Shown here one piece after another: positions 53,577 through 63,355 of a stretch of 64,000 nucleotides of DNA. The DNA comes from an uncultured Gammaproteobacteria bacterium (lineage in GTDB: Bacteria; Pseudomonadota; Gammaproteobacteria; Arenicellales; JAANXG01): positions 1-64,000 of the forward strand of contig CAMYNL010000023.1 of assembly GCA_947259705.1 (NCBI GenBank), read 5' to 3'. Under the pieces are notes generated by a model. It was not told the origin of the DNA, searched no databases, and saw nothing but the letters and a program-made list of their open reading frames with translations. Both the position numbers and the translations under genes were made by a program. Positions within the stretch are counted from its first letter, which is position 1; the number at the start of each line of letters is the position of its first letter.

Positions 53577-56255
53577 ATGCCCCCATCCAATATTATTGAT
53601 CCCGCGCCGGATCCTTTGCAGGATGTTGACGCGCCGCTGCGCGATGACGTGCGCCTGCTGGGCGCCCTGTTGGGTGAAACCCTTAAGAGCCAGGTCGGCA
53701 AGGATTTTTTCGACACTGTCGAAGAAGTCCGGAATCTCTCAAAGGGCGCCCGTGCGGGCAGCACTCCGGATGCGGAGGCGCTGGTTGGCAAGTTGGCGCA
53801 ACTTCCCGCGGATGAAATGTTGCCGCTCGCCCGCGCGTTCACCCAGTTTCTGAAGCTGGCCAATATCGCGGAACAACATCACCAGGTCCGCCGAAACCGG
53901 GATGCATTGCGCTCGGGCGTATCTCACCCATTCGGGGTCAGCCTGGACGATGTCATCAGCAAATTGACGAAAAAATCCATAACGCCCGAACAGATCTTCG
54001 ATGCGGCATGCGGACTGGACATCGAGTTGGTGCTCACCGCGCACCCCACCGAAGTGACCCGTCGCACCCTGCTGCAGAAATACAATCGCATAGCTGACAT
54101 CCTTGCCGAACGTGACAGAGACGACTTGATTCCTTCAGAGGAAAAGAAGCTGGCGGAGGACCTACGCCGGGAGATCATATCCATCTGGGAGACTGACGAG
54201 GTCCGGCGGCACCGCATCACGCCCGAGGAGGAAGCGCGTTCAGGATTCGTGGTGGTCGAACAGATACTCTGGCATGTCGTGCCCAAGTATCTACGGGTAC
54301 TCAACGACACCCTGGTCGAATTGGCGGGTCGGCCGCTCCCCTTGGACACCGCGCCGATACGGTTCGGTTCATGGATGGGCGGTGATCGTGACGGCAACCC
54401 TAATGTCACAGCGGAGGTAACGCGCCGTGTCTGCCTACTCTCCAGGTGGGTGGCGGCAGAGCTCTACCATCAGGAAGTCGATCAGTTACGCAGCGAATTG
54501 TCCATGGGAAGCTGTGATGACACCCTGCGTGGACTGGTGGGGGATGCACATGAACCCTACCGCGCATTCCTGCGATCAGTACGTAGCCGACTTCTGGATA
54601 CACGCAGATGGATAGAGCATGCATTGGATGGAGACCTGCATGAGGATATGGATGTATACCATTGCGCCGCGGAACTGATGGAGCCGCTGCGCATCTGTTA
54701 CCGTTCTCTACACGCTTGTGGTGACGGAGTAATCGCGGATGGCAGATTGCTTGACCTCATTCGTCGGGTGAGCTGTTTCGGCCTGACCTTGGTGAGACTG
54801 GACATACGCCAGGAAGCCGATCGCCATACCGAAGTTCTGGAATGTGTAACGGCTCATTTAGGCATCGGATCGTACCAGGCATGGGATGAAGAACGACGCG
54901 AACGCTTTCTCGTCGAGGAATTGAACGGCCGGCGGCCGCTGATCCCCAAGGACCTGCCTGCCGATGAACGTGTGCAGGAGGTGCTTGACACCTTTCGGGG
55001 CCTCAGCGAGATCAATCCCGAATCCCTGGGCGCATATGTCATCTCCATGGCGCAGCGGCCATCCGATGTCCTCGCAGTGGAATTGCTGCAGCGAGAGGCA
55101 AACATCGCCGAGCCGCTGCGGGTGGTGCCCTTGTTCGAGCGGTTGGATGCCCTGGAAGGCGCGGGTGCATGCGTGGGCAGATTACTGTCGATCCCCTGTT
55201 ATCAGGCCCGCCATCAAAAACGCCAGGAAGTCATGATCGGATATTCCGACTCGGCCAAGGACGCCGGCCGCATGGCGGCGGCGTGGGCTCTTTATCGCGC
55301 GCAGGAGGACCTGGTCAGGGCGTGTCGTCAGCACGGCGTGGTTTTGACCCTTTTTCATGGCCGTGGCGGCACCGTCGGTCGCGGGGGAGGACCGACCTAC
55401 CAAGCCATACTGTCCCAGCCACCGGGCTCGGTAGCCGGTTCTCTGCGGGTGACCGAGCAGGGCGAGATGATCCAGGCGAAATTCGGCAATCCATCGATCG
55501 CGCTGCGCACATTGATCACGTATACCGCGGCCACGCTCGACGCCAGCCTGTCGCCATCAAGCTTGATAAGGCCCGAATGGCGATCGCTGATGGACCAATT
55601 GGCCGACACCGCGTTTGCTTCGTTCCGCAGCGTCGTCCACGAAGAACCGAGGTTCGTCGAGTATTTCCGCGCCGCGACACCGGAAGAGGAAATCGGCAAG
55701 CTGAAGATCGGCAGCCGCCCGGCGCGGCGTCGGCGCGGCAAAGGGATAAAGAGCCTGCGTGCAATCCCCTGGGTCTTTGCGTGGACGCAGACCCGGCTCA
55801 ATCTGCCGGCCTGGCTGGGCATTGGTGAGGCACTCCAGCATGCCATGGACCAGGACAGGGGCGAGCTATTGCACGAAATGTATGCCGACTGGCCATTTTT
55901 TGCGGCGACCCTGGATCTGGTCGAGATGGTGTTGGCAAAGGGAGACCCGGAGGTGGCTGCACGGTACGACGCAGAGCTGGTTCCGCCGCAGCTGGCTCCG
56001 GTTGGAGAGGCAATACGGGTGCGCTACCACAAAACGGTAGAGCTCTTATTACAAGTGACGGGTCACCGAGGATTGATTGAAAATGAGCCGGTTCTGCGCC
56101 ACACCATCGAAGTACGTAATCCATATATAGACCCGCTCAATCTGATCCAGATAGAGTTGTTGCGGCGGCTGCGCGCCGGTCACAACGGCGTGATCAGTGA
56201 TGCCCTGTTCGCAGCAATTAACGGTATCGCGACGGGAATGCGTAACACGGGCTGA
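53577..56255 (+). CDS. ppc: phosphoenolpyruvate carboxylase
   Basis: An 892-aa anaplerotic enzyme making oxaloacetate from PEP and bicarbonate. Catalytic His156 lies in LVLTAHPTEVTRRTLL; the PEP loop is FHGRGGTVGRGGGP (about 590-603); the chain ends GMRNTG as in the bacterial enzyme. Full length. It marks the return to core-like, GC-rich sequence after the accessory region. Confidence 0.97.
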   Translation: MPPSNIIDPAPDPLQDVDAPLRDDVRLLGALLGETLKSQVGKDFFDTVEEVRNLSKGARAGSTPDAEALVGKLAQLPADEMLPLARAFTQFLKLANIAEQHHQVRRNRDALRSGVSHPFGVSLDDVISKLTKKSITPEQIFDAACGLDIELVLTAHPTEVTRRTLLQKYNRIADILAERDRDDLIPSEEKKLAEDLRREIISIWETDEVRRHRITPEEEARSGFVVVEQILWHVVPKYLRVLNDTLVELAGRPLPLDTAPIRFGSWMGGDRDGNPNVTAEVTRRVCLLSRWVAAELYHQEVDQLRSELSMGSCDDTLRGLVGDAHEPYRAFLRSVRSRLLDTRRWIEHALDGDLHEDMDVYHCAAELMEPLRICYRSLHACGDGVIADGRLLDLIRRVSCFGLTLVRLDIRQEADRHTEVLECVTAHLGIGSYQAWDEERRERFLVEELNGRRPLIPKDLPADERVQEVLDTFRGLSEINPESLGAYVISMAQRPSDVLAVELLQREANIAEPLRVVPLFERLDALEGAGACVGRLLSIPCYQARHQKRQEVMIGYSDSAKDAGRMAAAWALYRAQEDLVRACRQHGVVLTLFHGRGGTVGRGGGPTYQAILSQPPGSVAGSLRVTEQGEMIQAKFGNPSIALRTLITYTAATLDASLSPSSLIRPEWRSLMDQLADTAFASFRSVVHEEPRFVEYFRAATPEEEIGKLKIGSRPARRRRGKGIKSLRAIPWVFAWTQTRLNLPAWLGIGEALQHAMDQDRGELLHEMYADWPFFAATLDLVEMVLAKGDPEVAARYDAELVPPQLAPVGEAIRVRYHKTVELLLQVTGHRGLIENEPVLRHTIEVRNPYIDPLNLIQIELLRRLRAGHNGVISDALFAAINGIATGMRNTG

Positions 56256-56259
56256 CGAG

Positions 56260-56277
56260 CATCCTCCTTCGAGGATG
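56260..56277 (+). terminator. possible terminator hairpin after ppc
   Basis: CATCCTC and GAGGATG pair around a CTTC loop four bases after the stop. It lacks a T-run, so termination is uncertain. Confidence 0.3.
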
Positions 56278-56373
56278 AAACGGAGGCATGATCCGGGGCG
56301 TTTGCCGGATCTGCGCCCGCCGACGGCATTACCGGGATGACCTGCCGAACCACACTTCATCCGGCGGGTATCT

Positions 56374-57333
56374 TCACAAGCTTAAGCGTGCGCGGTGTTC
56401 ATCCAACCTTTGCAGGCCCAACCGCTCCGCGGCAGCGATGGCCTGTGCAAACTCATCGCGACGCAGCGGCCGATCGAGTGGTGGGTGCTCGAAAGCGCGG
56501 TAGCAGGGACGGTATTGATCCATGATGTTGACATAGGTGTTGCGGGACACCTCCCCGGCCAGAAAGCGCAGCACGGTCTCGGTGCCGGAGACACCGCCCG
56601 GCATCACCAAGTGACGGACCAGCAGCCCGCGGCGGGCGAGACCGCGCTCGTCCAGCACCAGGTCTCCGACCTGCCGGTGCATTTCACGTACCGCGGCACG
56701 GTTGACTTTCCAGTAGTCGCGGACGTGGGAAAACTCCCGTGCCGTTGCCGAATCGCCATACTTCATGTCCGGCATGTAGATGTCGATCACGCCGTCCAAC
56801 AGCGCCAGGGCCTCTGCGCTGTCGTAGCCGCCGGTGTTGTAGACCAACGGTAGGGTCAACCCACCCCGTGCTGCGAGCAGGACCGCCTCGAGGATCTGCG
56901 CCACCACGTGGCTGGGTGTGACGAGGTTGATGTTGTGGCAACCCCGGGACTGCAGAGCCAGCATGATTTCCGAGAGCCCGCCGGCATCGACCTCTTGCCC
57001 CACGCCTCGCTGGCTGATGTCCCAGTTCTGGCAGAACTCACAGCGCAGGCTGCACCAGCTGAAGAAGATCGTGCCCGACCCGCGCCAGCCGCTGAGCGGC
57101 GCTTCCTCGCCATGGTGCGGGCCGTGGCTGTGCACCACCGCCCGCTCGCCGGTGCGGCACACCGCGCCACGTATGCCCTCGAACCGGTTGACACGACAAT
57201 ACCGCGCGCAGAGATCGCAGTCCGCCAGGTGCGAGCGGGCCCGGTCGACCCGCCGCGACAGCTCACCGCTCCTCAGCAAGCCCGCATAGCCCGGCTCGAC
57301 CGCTACGGATGCGGATGTTCCCTGATCACTCAA
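56374..57333 (-). CDS. radical-SAM protein of the PflA-like type
   Basis: A 319-aa enzyme. The radical-SAM cluster is CSLRCEFCQNW (CxxxCxxC). An N-terminal CDLCARYCRVNR precedes it, as in the PflA-like group whose genes often accompany AmmeMemoRadiSam proteins, but none is adjacent here. GSGTIFFSWCSL and YNTGGYDS follow the family pattern. The start is uncertain: TTG 57333 gives the best-fitting length, whereas the frame stays open to 57477 with a TTG there. Convergent with ppc. Confidence 0.82.
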   Translation of the reverse strand: MSDQGTSASVAVEPGYAGLLRSGELSRRVDRARSHLADCDLCARYCRVNRFEGIRGAVCRTGERAVVHSHGPHHGEEAPLSGWRGSGTIFFSWCSLRCEFCQNWDISQRGVGQEVDAGGLSEIMLALQSRGCHNINLVTPSHVVAQILEAVLLAARGGLTLPLVYNTGGYDSAEALALLDGVIDIYMPDMKYGDSATAREFSHVRDYWKVNRAAVREMHRQVGDLVLDERGLARRGLLVRHLVMPGGVSGTETVLRFLAGEVSRNTYVNIMDQYRPCYRAFEHPPLDRPLRRDEFAQAIAAAERLGLQRLDEHRARLSL

Positions 57334-57525
57334 TATTCTGTGCGGGTCGCGGCTTGCGCCGAAGACCTGTGCGGCCCCACAGCGAGGGACCGCCGCACCT
57401 ATATCGCCACCCCGACAACGCAGCTTGGCGCCGGGCGCCGTCGATACGGAAAACGACTTCGATCCGATTGGAAACAACAGTAGCGACTACGGCGCGGGCC
57501 GAAAACACGCGGCACATCGGCGACC

Positions 57526-57981
57526 TCAATCCACTGCTTTCTTGGCCCGCAGCAGCCGCATGGCCAGGGCAAACATGAAGATCATGATCGCCAGAATGGT
57601 GAGTTCCACCATGGCGGCCTGAAAGGCCGGGTCATCGATCTTGAAATGGCCCGTGGTCTCCGCGGTGATGATCAGCATGCGTCGTACCGCGGCAATGGTA
57701 CCTACTATCAGAAAGGGTTCGACTTCGAGCATCTGTGTCCGCGTGATGCGGCCGATGGTGTAGACGACTTCGGCGACCATGAGCACCAGAAGTATCCGGT
57801 CGAGGAGCTGGATCATCGCCCTTACATAATCGCCTTCCAGCACATACACGGCCATCTCGGCAACGCCGATGATGATCAGTCCAGCGGCGGCGATAATCAG
57901 GATAAAGCCTGCGGCTATGTAAATATAGTGCTCAGCTACCTCCAGGGCTCTGGGCATGTCGGAATAGCCGTTTGACGTCAT
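57526..57981 (-). CDS. PsiE-family membrane protein
   Basis: A 151-aa protein with four helices (IYIAAGFILIIAAAGLIII, LLDRILLVLMVAEVVYTIG, PFLIVGTIAAVRRMLII, ILAIMIFMFALAMRLL), matching the phosphate-starvation-inducible PsiE family. ATG 57981 follows GGGGAGGA. Function unknown beyond the family name. It lies 192 bp downstream of the radical-SAM gene start, on the same strand. Confidence 0.85.
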   Translation of the reverse strand: MTSNGYSDMPRALEVAEHYIYIAAGFILIIAAAGLIIIGVAEMAVYVLEGDYVRAMIQLLDRILLVLMVAEVVYTIGRITRTQMLEVEPFLIVGTIAAVRRMLIITAETTGHFKIDDPAFQAAMVELTILAIMIFMFALAMRLLRAKKAVD

Positions 57982-58318
57982 CTACTCGGTCCTCCCCTTT
58001 CCGCGCCACAGCCTAGTGTATGGGAGAATGCCACGCAAGTCGTAGCCATCGTGCGCCTGGCTGTTCCCGGATCCGTCAGCCATGCCCGGCAAAGTACTCC
58101 CAGGCACCCCCAAACCACAGCGGCAACTGCAGTCCACGAAGTCCGAGATTGTTTACGGCCCAGCTGTTTCGTCGCAGAAGGGCTCCACCTGGCCGGTCTC
58201 TGTTACCGGGTTTTGTGCGGCCCATGATCACAATGAACAATGCGGAATTAAGCGCCAGGAACCCCGACGCCGGGTGGCGGGCGGTCCAGGTGCTGTCCCG
58301 GCGCCGCCACCAAATCGG
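57982..58318. other. intergenic region
   Basis: A 337-bp gap between the dehydratase-type gene and the PsiE-family gene. Only overlapping short frames, none credible. No hairpin with T-run seen. Confidence 0.4.
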
Positions 58319-59899
58319 CTACGTGTTCAGCCTAACCGCTCGCCCCATCCGCCTTTGCATCTCCAGCAGGAAGCTCGCGCCGGTGCCGACGGCCTTTTTG
58401 CTGAACAGAAACATACCGGAACTGTAGCGTGGGTTGCGCCTGACGAATTCGCGCACTGCCTCCAGATCTATCTGGTACTTGCGTATGATCTCCTCCGCTT
58501 CTTCCCTGGCCTTCTGCTTCGCCTCGAACAGGACCATCTGTGCACGGGACTTGAAGTTCACCTCGCTGTCTCCAGAGGTTTCCAGGGGCAGGAACAATAT
58601 ATGCGGATAGTCCGACATGACTTTGGTCTGCACCCCGTCACTGGCCGTGGAGGGCAGGCACCCGAATGGCTTTACCGACACCATCATGTGTGCCTTGCGC
58701 ATTCTTGCGCTGTAGATCAGGCTGCCCACCTCCATGTAGGCCTCGCCGCCGCCCTGGTGCTGGTTGTAGTAGTCGTGCGCGTACCGGGCCAGGACCCGGT
58801 TATTCACCGTATTGTCGGCGCGCCCACCGAGCGCCCAGCGGTAGAGATTGTAGAAGGCATTCAGGGTGCGCCGCAGCGCAAACAGCTTGAGTTCCTTCAG
58901 GTAGGGGTTCGCCCCTCTGCCGAGCCCGGTGTCTTCCTGCTCGATGCCCCGGTGATTGCGGGCGGCGATCTCCCGTGAATACAGCAGATGCTCCGCCCAC
59001 GTCGTCAGCGGCTCCGTCTTTACCTCGGCGCCTTCCTCCACCAGCCAGTCCTTGAAATGGTAGTTACCCTGGCTCTCGGTCAGGCTGGCCCAGAACTCGC
59101 CGGTGATCTTGACCATCGGTTTCACTCGCGTGTAATCACACTGCACTTCGGCGAAGATCTTACTTGCCCTGCGCAGCCCGCTGACCACCCTGCCCTTGCT
59201 CATGAGGATATTCTTCATCAGCGCGATGACTTCCGACTTTGCCTTGCGGGTTGCGCCGGCCTCGATCTCGTAGGGCCATATCTTGTTGACGATGCCGTTG
59301 ATCAGGTCACCGATGATGATGCATCTCAGCAGTCCGGCCACGAACGCGGGGTTGAAGTCTACGCCGGGGCCCTCTTTGTCGTCACCGCTGATCTGGCCCA
59401 CGCCGCCGTCCTGCTGAAAAAGCACCACCCGGAAGTTCTCAAACCCGGCATCGATCACTGCCTTGCGGTACTCCGATTCATACATGCCGAACCGGCACGG
59501 ACCGCAGGAACCCGCTGTCAGGAAAACGTATCGTCGTTCTATCTCCTCCGTGCTCATGGTGCTACGCAGCTGCCGCAGGTAATGCACGAGGTTGCCAACC
59601 GTGTAATAGGTGGGGTTGCACTGGCCGCGATTGCAGAATTCCTTGCCGATGATCAGGTCGGTAAAGCCGGGTTCCGGTAACCGCTCGATCCGATAGCCCA
59701 AGCCCTGCATTACACCGACGATGAGTTCCTCATGGGCCTCGGTCATACCACCGAACAGAATCGTGGTGTTGTTTCGTTCGCTGGCCAGGAACGGCTTTGC
59801 CCGCGGCCGCTCGAAATGCTTGATCTGCCCGCTATCACGGTCGAGGTCGGCCCTGAACTGCACGTTCCTTGGATCTTGTTTCGGATTGGGTCCGTGCAT
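58319..59899 (-). CDS. 2-hydroxyacyl-CoA dehydratase-related protein
   Basis: A 526-aa iron-sulfur protein of the HgdB/FldB/DUF2229 superfamily. Cys pairs likely to bind a cluster are Cys89 and Cys94 (FCNRGQC), Cys132 and Cys135 (SCGPC) and FGCLPSTASD near 418. In homologues this chain forms the C-terminal part of very large activase proteins; here it is a separate gene starting 27 bp after the activase stop, so the two must act together. AGGA precedes ATG 59899. The substrate is unknown; double-cubane-cluster-type reductases are an alternative to dehydratases. Confidence 0.82.
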   Translation of the reverse strand: MHGPNPKQDPRNVQFRADLDRDSGQIKHFERPRAKPFLASERNNTTILFGGMTEAHEELIVGVMQGLGYRIERLPEPGFTDLIIGKEFCNRGQCNPTYYTVGNLVHYLRQLRSTMSTEEIERRYVFLTAGSCGPCRFGMYESEYRKAVIDAGFENFRVVLFQQDGGVGQISGDDKEGPGVDFNPAFVAGLLRCIIIGDLINGIVNKIWPYEIEAGATRKAKSEVIALMKNILMSKGRVVSGLRRASKIFAEVQCDYTRVKPMVKITGEFWASLTESQGNYHFKDWLVEEGAEVKTEPLTTWAEHLLYSREIAARNHRGIEQEDTGLGRGANPYLKELKLFALRRTLNAFYNLYRWALGGRADNTVNNRVLARYAHDYYNQHQGGGEAYMEVGSLIYSARMRKAHMMVSVKPFGCLPSTASDGVQTKVMSDYPHILFLPLETSGDSEVNFKSRAQMVLFEAKQKAREEAEEIIRKYQIDLEAVREFVRRNPRYSSGMFLFSKKAVGTGASFLLEMQRRMGRAVRLNT

Positions 59900-59926
59900 G
59901 GGATTATCCTGCTCCTTTACCTCACA

Positions 59927-62900
59927 TTACTGAATACGACGTGCTGCCGGTTCCCGCGCGATCGGGATGACCTTCGCAACCGTCGCCGGAACCACAGGCT
60001 CCGCGTCCACGTCTCCGAGCGTCTTCAGATTCGCCCGATTTTTCAACCTGGCCTGGTACTGGCGCAGAGCGTAGACAATGGTTTCGACCCGGATCTTGAT
60101 AGACCCTGCAGGCCGGTTCTCGTCGATATCATGAAAGGTAAAATAGGGTGTCTGGGTGGCCTCCAGTATGCCTTCGATCACGTCGTAGATGGGCGCATCC
60201 ATGCCGCACTTGAAATTGCTCAGATCGATGACCGCCAGGTTGGGATGGCGCGCGGCATACTTCGCCGCCCAGATCTTCATGTTGGTATTGGCGCTGTACG
60301 GATTGCCGAAGACATCCGTGATGTCCTTGGCATGCCTGATGCGGCCGGCGGCGATGTCCGCTGCAAACAGCGGCGCCAGGTCCTCTTCGCCGTCGGGTAG
60401 GGAATCGGCGTGCAGGATGGGGAAACCATTTTTCTGTATTTCATCAACGATCTCGTGGTTCAGTCCCGGGTCCAAGTGATAGGGCCGGCCGATCATGAGC
60501 ATACCCACCTCGTCTTGCTCCGTCAGTCTTTTGAGCACCTCGTGGCCACGCTCCTTCTGCCGGTCCTGATAGGACTCCAGCGCCTCCCAGCCCTGCTCCA
60601 CGGCCAGGGCATTTTCCTCCACCCCCAGTCCCAGGACCGGGGCGAATACGTTGTACATCTGCTTGACCAGCAGGTTGGGCTCATTCATGTGCAAGGCGTC
60701 ATCGATATACGTTACGTCGTGCTTGCGGAACGTATCGGCCTCCTTGGTGAACGCCGCACGACAAACATTCGCAGACGACTGAACGCTAGGACAGGCCCGC
60801 GACCCCAGGGTGTGGCTGAGTTGCTCCTTCAGGGAGATCATGGTGGGGAAAAACAGTATATCGATGTTCTTGTCGACCAGCAGGTTGTGAATGTGCGCGA
60901 TCGTGACCTTGGACGGGAAACACGGATCGATAGCGCCGCGCTTGCTGCCTTCCTTGTACATGGCCTCAGAAGTGAAGTCGGACCAGATCACCTTCTTCAC
61001 ACCCAGGGACTCGAAATAGGCGCGAAAAAAGGGCGCCGTGGAATACATGTTGAGCACCCGCGGCATGCCGATGCGCAGTTTCTCGCGCCGGGCGAAGACG
61101 TCCGAGAATATCTCCTGCCCCCGCCTGCCGGGCAGCGGCATCCTGATCACTGCCTTGAAGCCGCGCCGGTCGGGACGCGCCACAATCGGCGGGCTGAAAG
61201 ACCGGAACAACTGCTTGGCTCCACTGGCCACCAGGTTGGGATAATTCCTGTCCTTCTTCTTCTGTCGGGCATTGATGGCCTTCAACTCACCGACGTCCGT
61301 GGTCGCCCCTTTCTCGCAGGTGGCGATGATGAACATCGATTTTCTTCCGCTCGCCGTCAACGTATTGACGAACGTGCGCAGGCACTTGTTCTTGCAGAAA
61401 AAACAGCGCGTGTCCTCGTTACGCGTGGTGGTATAGGTCAGCCCGGCGACCTCCCCAGTACCTATGAATCCGGTGTCTCCCTGCGCGGTTAGCTTCAGCG
61501 CCTCTAGCGCACAGCCGATCGCACCCGAGGTGCTGCAGTGTTTGTGAACACGCACCTCGGCCTCCGGCACCCGCTGCTCGATGTAATCGATCTGCGCCTT
61601 GACGGCCGCCAGGTTCTTTTGCGTGCCCCCCTGCAGGATGAAACGCGTGCCGAACTTTCTCAAGTTGGGCTCCTGGGCCACATACAACCAGATGTTTTTC
61701 GGCAATACCTTGGCAAGTCCTGCCATGATCTCGTGTCGCTGCCAGCCGAGACGCTGAAAGTTCACGATGTCCGACTCGAGGAACACGGCGCAGCCGTAAC
61801 TGAACACCGGGGTCAGCTCCGCCTTGAAGGCTTCATCCGCATAGTCTTCCACGGCGATGCCGAAGCGCTCCGCCGTGTTCTGCAGAAAGTAGCCGTTACC
61901 CGCGCTGCACTGGGTGTTGAGCTTGAAGTCCCTCACCACCCCGTTCTTAACGAAGATGATCTTTATGTCCTGCCCGCCGACGTCTACGATCACGTCGACG
62001 TCGGCGTAGTAATGCAAGGCCGCGCGAGTATGGGCAACGGTCTCCACCAGCGCCACGTCCGCCGCCAGCACGTCCTTGAGGATATCTTTTGCGTACCCGG
62101 TGGTGCCGACGCCCTTGATATCCAGGCGGGAACCGGCTTCCTCGATCTGCGCCGACAGCCGGGCAATAATCTGTTTCACGTCGGCGATGGGATTGCCCTG
62201 CGACAGCTGGTAGGCCTCCGCAAGCAGGCGCCCGTCACGGTCGATCAACACCCCCTTGGTCGATGTCGAACCGCCGTCCAGCCCCAGCCACGCGTGAACC
62301 ACCGACTGGTCACAGCTCATCGACGGCGGCGGCCTGTTAGCTTGCTGGCAGGCGAGGAAGGTGGCAAGTTCGTCCCGGGACCCGAACAGCCCGGTATCGG
62401 AGGTCCCAGACTGCAGTTTTTGCGTCCGTCCGCCTGCTATGAATCGTTCCAGCTCCGCCGTGCCCTGGAAGACGCCAATGTTGTTGGGCTCTTCGAGCCC
62501 GTACAAAACGCAGCCCAGCGCCGCGTAAAGTTCCGCGTTCTTGGGCACGATGACCAGTTCTTCGGGGTCCTCCACGTCACCCAGCACGACACCGCGTTCG
62601 CGCCACACATCCGGGATGCTCGCCCTCCAGGCATCCCGCAGAGCGGGTATGAAGGTATTGGGGCCGCCCAGCAGCAGCACCTTCGGCAATAGGGTATTAC
62701 CGCGCGTGAGCACGGAGAGGTTCTGCTGAACGATTGCGGCGAACAGCGAGGCCATCAGTTCGTTCGCCGCGACGCCCTGTTTCTGCAGGCCGTTGATGTC
62801 CGTCTCCGCGAACACGCCGCACTTACCCGCCACCGGGTGCAGCTTGATACCCTGGTAGGAAAGCTCCTGGAGCTGCCGGCCATCGAGGCGCAGCTTGGCG

Positions 62901-63355
62901 CATATCTTGTCGATGACCGCACCGGTGCCGCCGGCGCATTTGTCGTTCATGGAAAGCACTTTCTGCCGCAGGCCGGTAGCGGCGTCGGTACGCCAGACTA
63001 TGATCTTGGCGTCCTGGCCCCCCAGCTCGACAACCGACCCGACATCATCATGGTAGTTCTCCACCGCCAGGCTGACCGCATTCACCTCCTGCACGAACTT
63101 GGCGCCCACCAACGGCGCCAGGTTGGCGGCGCCGGAACCGGTCATGAAAAGCTGCGCGTGTTCGCCTATAGAGGAAAAATCCTGCTGGATAACGTGCAGG
63201 AACTCGAACACCTTTTCGGCCTGCCTGGTGTCGTGACGCTGGTAGTCGGACCACAGAGTCTCCCTAGATCTTGTATCGACGACAATGCCCTTCACCGTTG
63301 TCGAGCCGACGTCGATTCCTATGATGAGTTGCCCTGCGTTGACCATCCTTTTCAT
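59927..63355 (-). CDS. double-ASKHA acyl-CoA dehydratase activase with DUF2229 domain
   Basis: A 1142-aa cytoplasmic protein. Two BadF/HgdC-type ATPase domains are in tandem: phosphate loops GIDVGSTTVKG (about 13) and GLDGGSTSTKG (about 358); 4Fe-4S ligands Cys140 (CAGGTG) and Cys179 (KCGVFAETD) in the first, Cys483 (CSAGNG) and Cys522 (GCAVFLESD) in the second. Normal activases are homodimers, so one chain may imitate the dimer. A CFFCKNKC motif and a DUF2229-type dehydratase-like region (DPCFPSK, RACPSVQSSANVC, SNFKCGMDAP) follow to the end. ATP hydrolysis would push a low-potential electron to a partner cluster, probably in the adjacent 526-aa protein. Confidence 0.88.
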   Translation of the reverse strand: MKRMVNAGQLIIGIDVGSTTVKGIVVDTRSRETLWSDYQRHDTRQAEKVFEFLHVIQQDFSSIGEHAQLFMTGSGAANLAPLVGAKFVQEVNAVSLAVENYHDDVGSVVELGGQDAKIIVWRTDAATGLRQKVLSMNDKCAGGTGAVIDKICAKLRLDGRQLQELSYQGIKLHPVAGKCGVFAETDINGLQKQGVAANELMASLFAAIVQQNLSVLTRGNTLLPKVLLLGGPNTFIPALRDAWRASIPDVWRERGVVLGDVEDPEELVIVPKNAELYAALGCVLYGLEEPNNIGVFQGTAELERFIAGGRTQKLQSGTSDTGLFGSRDELATFLACQQANRPPPSMSCDQSVVHAWLGLDGGSTSTKGVLIDRDGRLLAEAYQLSQGNPIADVKQIIARLSAQIEEAGSRLDIKGVGTTGYAKDILKDVLAADVALVETVAHTRAALHYYADVDVIVDVGGQDIKIIFVKNGVVRDFKLNTQCSAGNGYFLQNTAERFGIAVEDYADEAFKAELTPVFSYGCAVFLESDIVNFQRLGWQRHEIMAGLAKVLPKNIWLYVAQEPNLRKFGTRFILQGGTQKNLAAVKAQIDYIEQRVPEAEVRVHKHCSTSGAIGCALEALKLTAQGDTGFIGTGEVAGLTYTTTRNEDTRCFFCKNKCLRTFVNTLTASGRKSMFIIATCEKGATTDVGELKAINARQKKKDRNYPNLVASGAKQLFRSFSPPIVARPDRRGFKAVIRMPLPGRRGQEIFSDVFARREKLRIGMPRVLNMYSTAPFFRAYFESLGVKKVIWSDFTSEAMYKEGSKRGAIDPCFPSKVTIAHIHNLLVDKNIDILFFPTMISLKEQLSHTLGSRACPSVQSSANVCRAAFTKEADTFRKHDVTYIDDALHMNEPNLLVKQMYNVFAPVLGLGVEENALAVEQGWEALESYQDRQKERGHEVLKRLTEQDEVGMLMIGRPYHLDPGLNHEIVDEIQKNGFPILHADSLPDGEEDLAPLFAADIAAGRIRHAKDITDVFGNPYSANTNMKIWAAKYAARHPNLAVIDLSNFKCGMDAPIYDVIEGILEATQTPYFTFHDIDENRPAGSIKIRVETIVYALRQYQARLKNRANLKTLGDVDAEPVVPATVAKVIPIAREPAARRIQ

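Noticed and set aside
61538..62692. 384-codon plus-strand frame opposite the activase gene
   Set aside because: Antisense shadow; composition rich in His, Gln and Arg.
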